From the NCBI RefSeq assembly GCF_006517175.1, contig NZ_CP041186.1, forward strand, positions 806,001-870,000: a stretch of DNA of 64,000 bases. The letters are read 5' to 3'. This stretch comes from Persicimonas caeni. GTDB taxonomy: Bacteria > Myxococcota_A > Bradymonadia > Bradymonadales > Bradymonadaceae. Below the pieces are notes generated by a model. That model saw only the letters and a program-made list of their open reading frames with translations. It was not told the DNA's origin and searched no databases. Each line of letters opens with the position of its first letter. Position 1 is the stretch's first letter. The translations under genes were made by a program, and so were the position numbers. This document shows, piece after piece, positions 63,492-64,000 of this stretch.

Positions 63492-64000
<509 letters not shown>

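Overview
The window is 64 kb of GC-rich bacterial chromosome with no rRNA, tRNA or CRISPR array that I could see. The gene set (three tandem bactofilins, a Hanks-type kinase, double-FHA and PilZ proteins, cysteine-rich lipoproteins, FadL porins, an orphan type III export gate, an MFS/spermidine synthase fusion, and a pheST-ihfA-merR-rpoD neighbourhood) suggests a deltaproteobacterial lineage, most likely Myxococcota and perhaps Bradymonadia. That placement is inference from gene content and was not computed.

Layout, 0-15.5 kb, mostly minus strand: an N-terminal fragment of a hydantoinase/5-oxoprolinase A gene translationally coupled to glutamate dehydrogenase; an ECF sigma factor with its zinc-finger anti-sigma factor and two envelope genes; a long inverted-repeat element; alanine dehydrogenase; a nitroreductase; a run of an adrenodoxin-reductase-like flavoprotein, PDZ lipoprotein, membrane proteins and a parvulin-like lipoprotein; an M3 oligoendopeptidase. 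15.6-31 kb: a 999-residue MFS/spermidine synthase fusion, an SLC12-like transporter, a repeat-rich spacer, and a complete CzcCBA-type metal efflux operon with its two-component system. 30.7-45.7 kb: a PilZ protein and mpl, an unknown envelope trio, a putative lipid-scavenging locus (VolA-like lipase plus two FadL porins), three bactofilins of which the last ends in a SAP DNA-binding motif, a 10-bp telomere-like array, pyrE, an alpha/beta hydrolase, a zinc-ribbon/FHA protein and a lipoprotein.

45.7-55.4 kb is accessory in character: an orphan sctV, two minus-strand terminators with no gene feeding them, an IS4-family element with inverted repeats, and a segmental duplication carrying two copies of a low-GC secreted-protein gene plus a complete and a truncated copy of a cysteine-rich lipoprotein gene, broken by an IS256-family remnant. 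The two secreted-protein copies differ by six exclusively non-synonymous changes packed into 38 bp and are otherwise almost identical. 55.4-64 kb is housekeeping: a Ser/Thr kinase, a MoaD-MoaE fusion, rpoD, a MerR-type regulator with a repeat-built coiled coil, ihfA, pheT and the 3' part of pheS.

The most notable features are the lipase-FadL-FadL cluster, the bactofilin-SAP fusion beside the 10-bp array, and the duplicated, locally diversified secreted gene in the IS-rich island. Very long frames opposite genuine genes are common here because of GC-biased codon use and were discarded. Genes are placed by reading frame, ribosome-binding sites and family motifs; no database search was possible.
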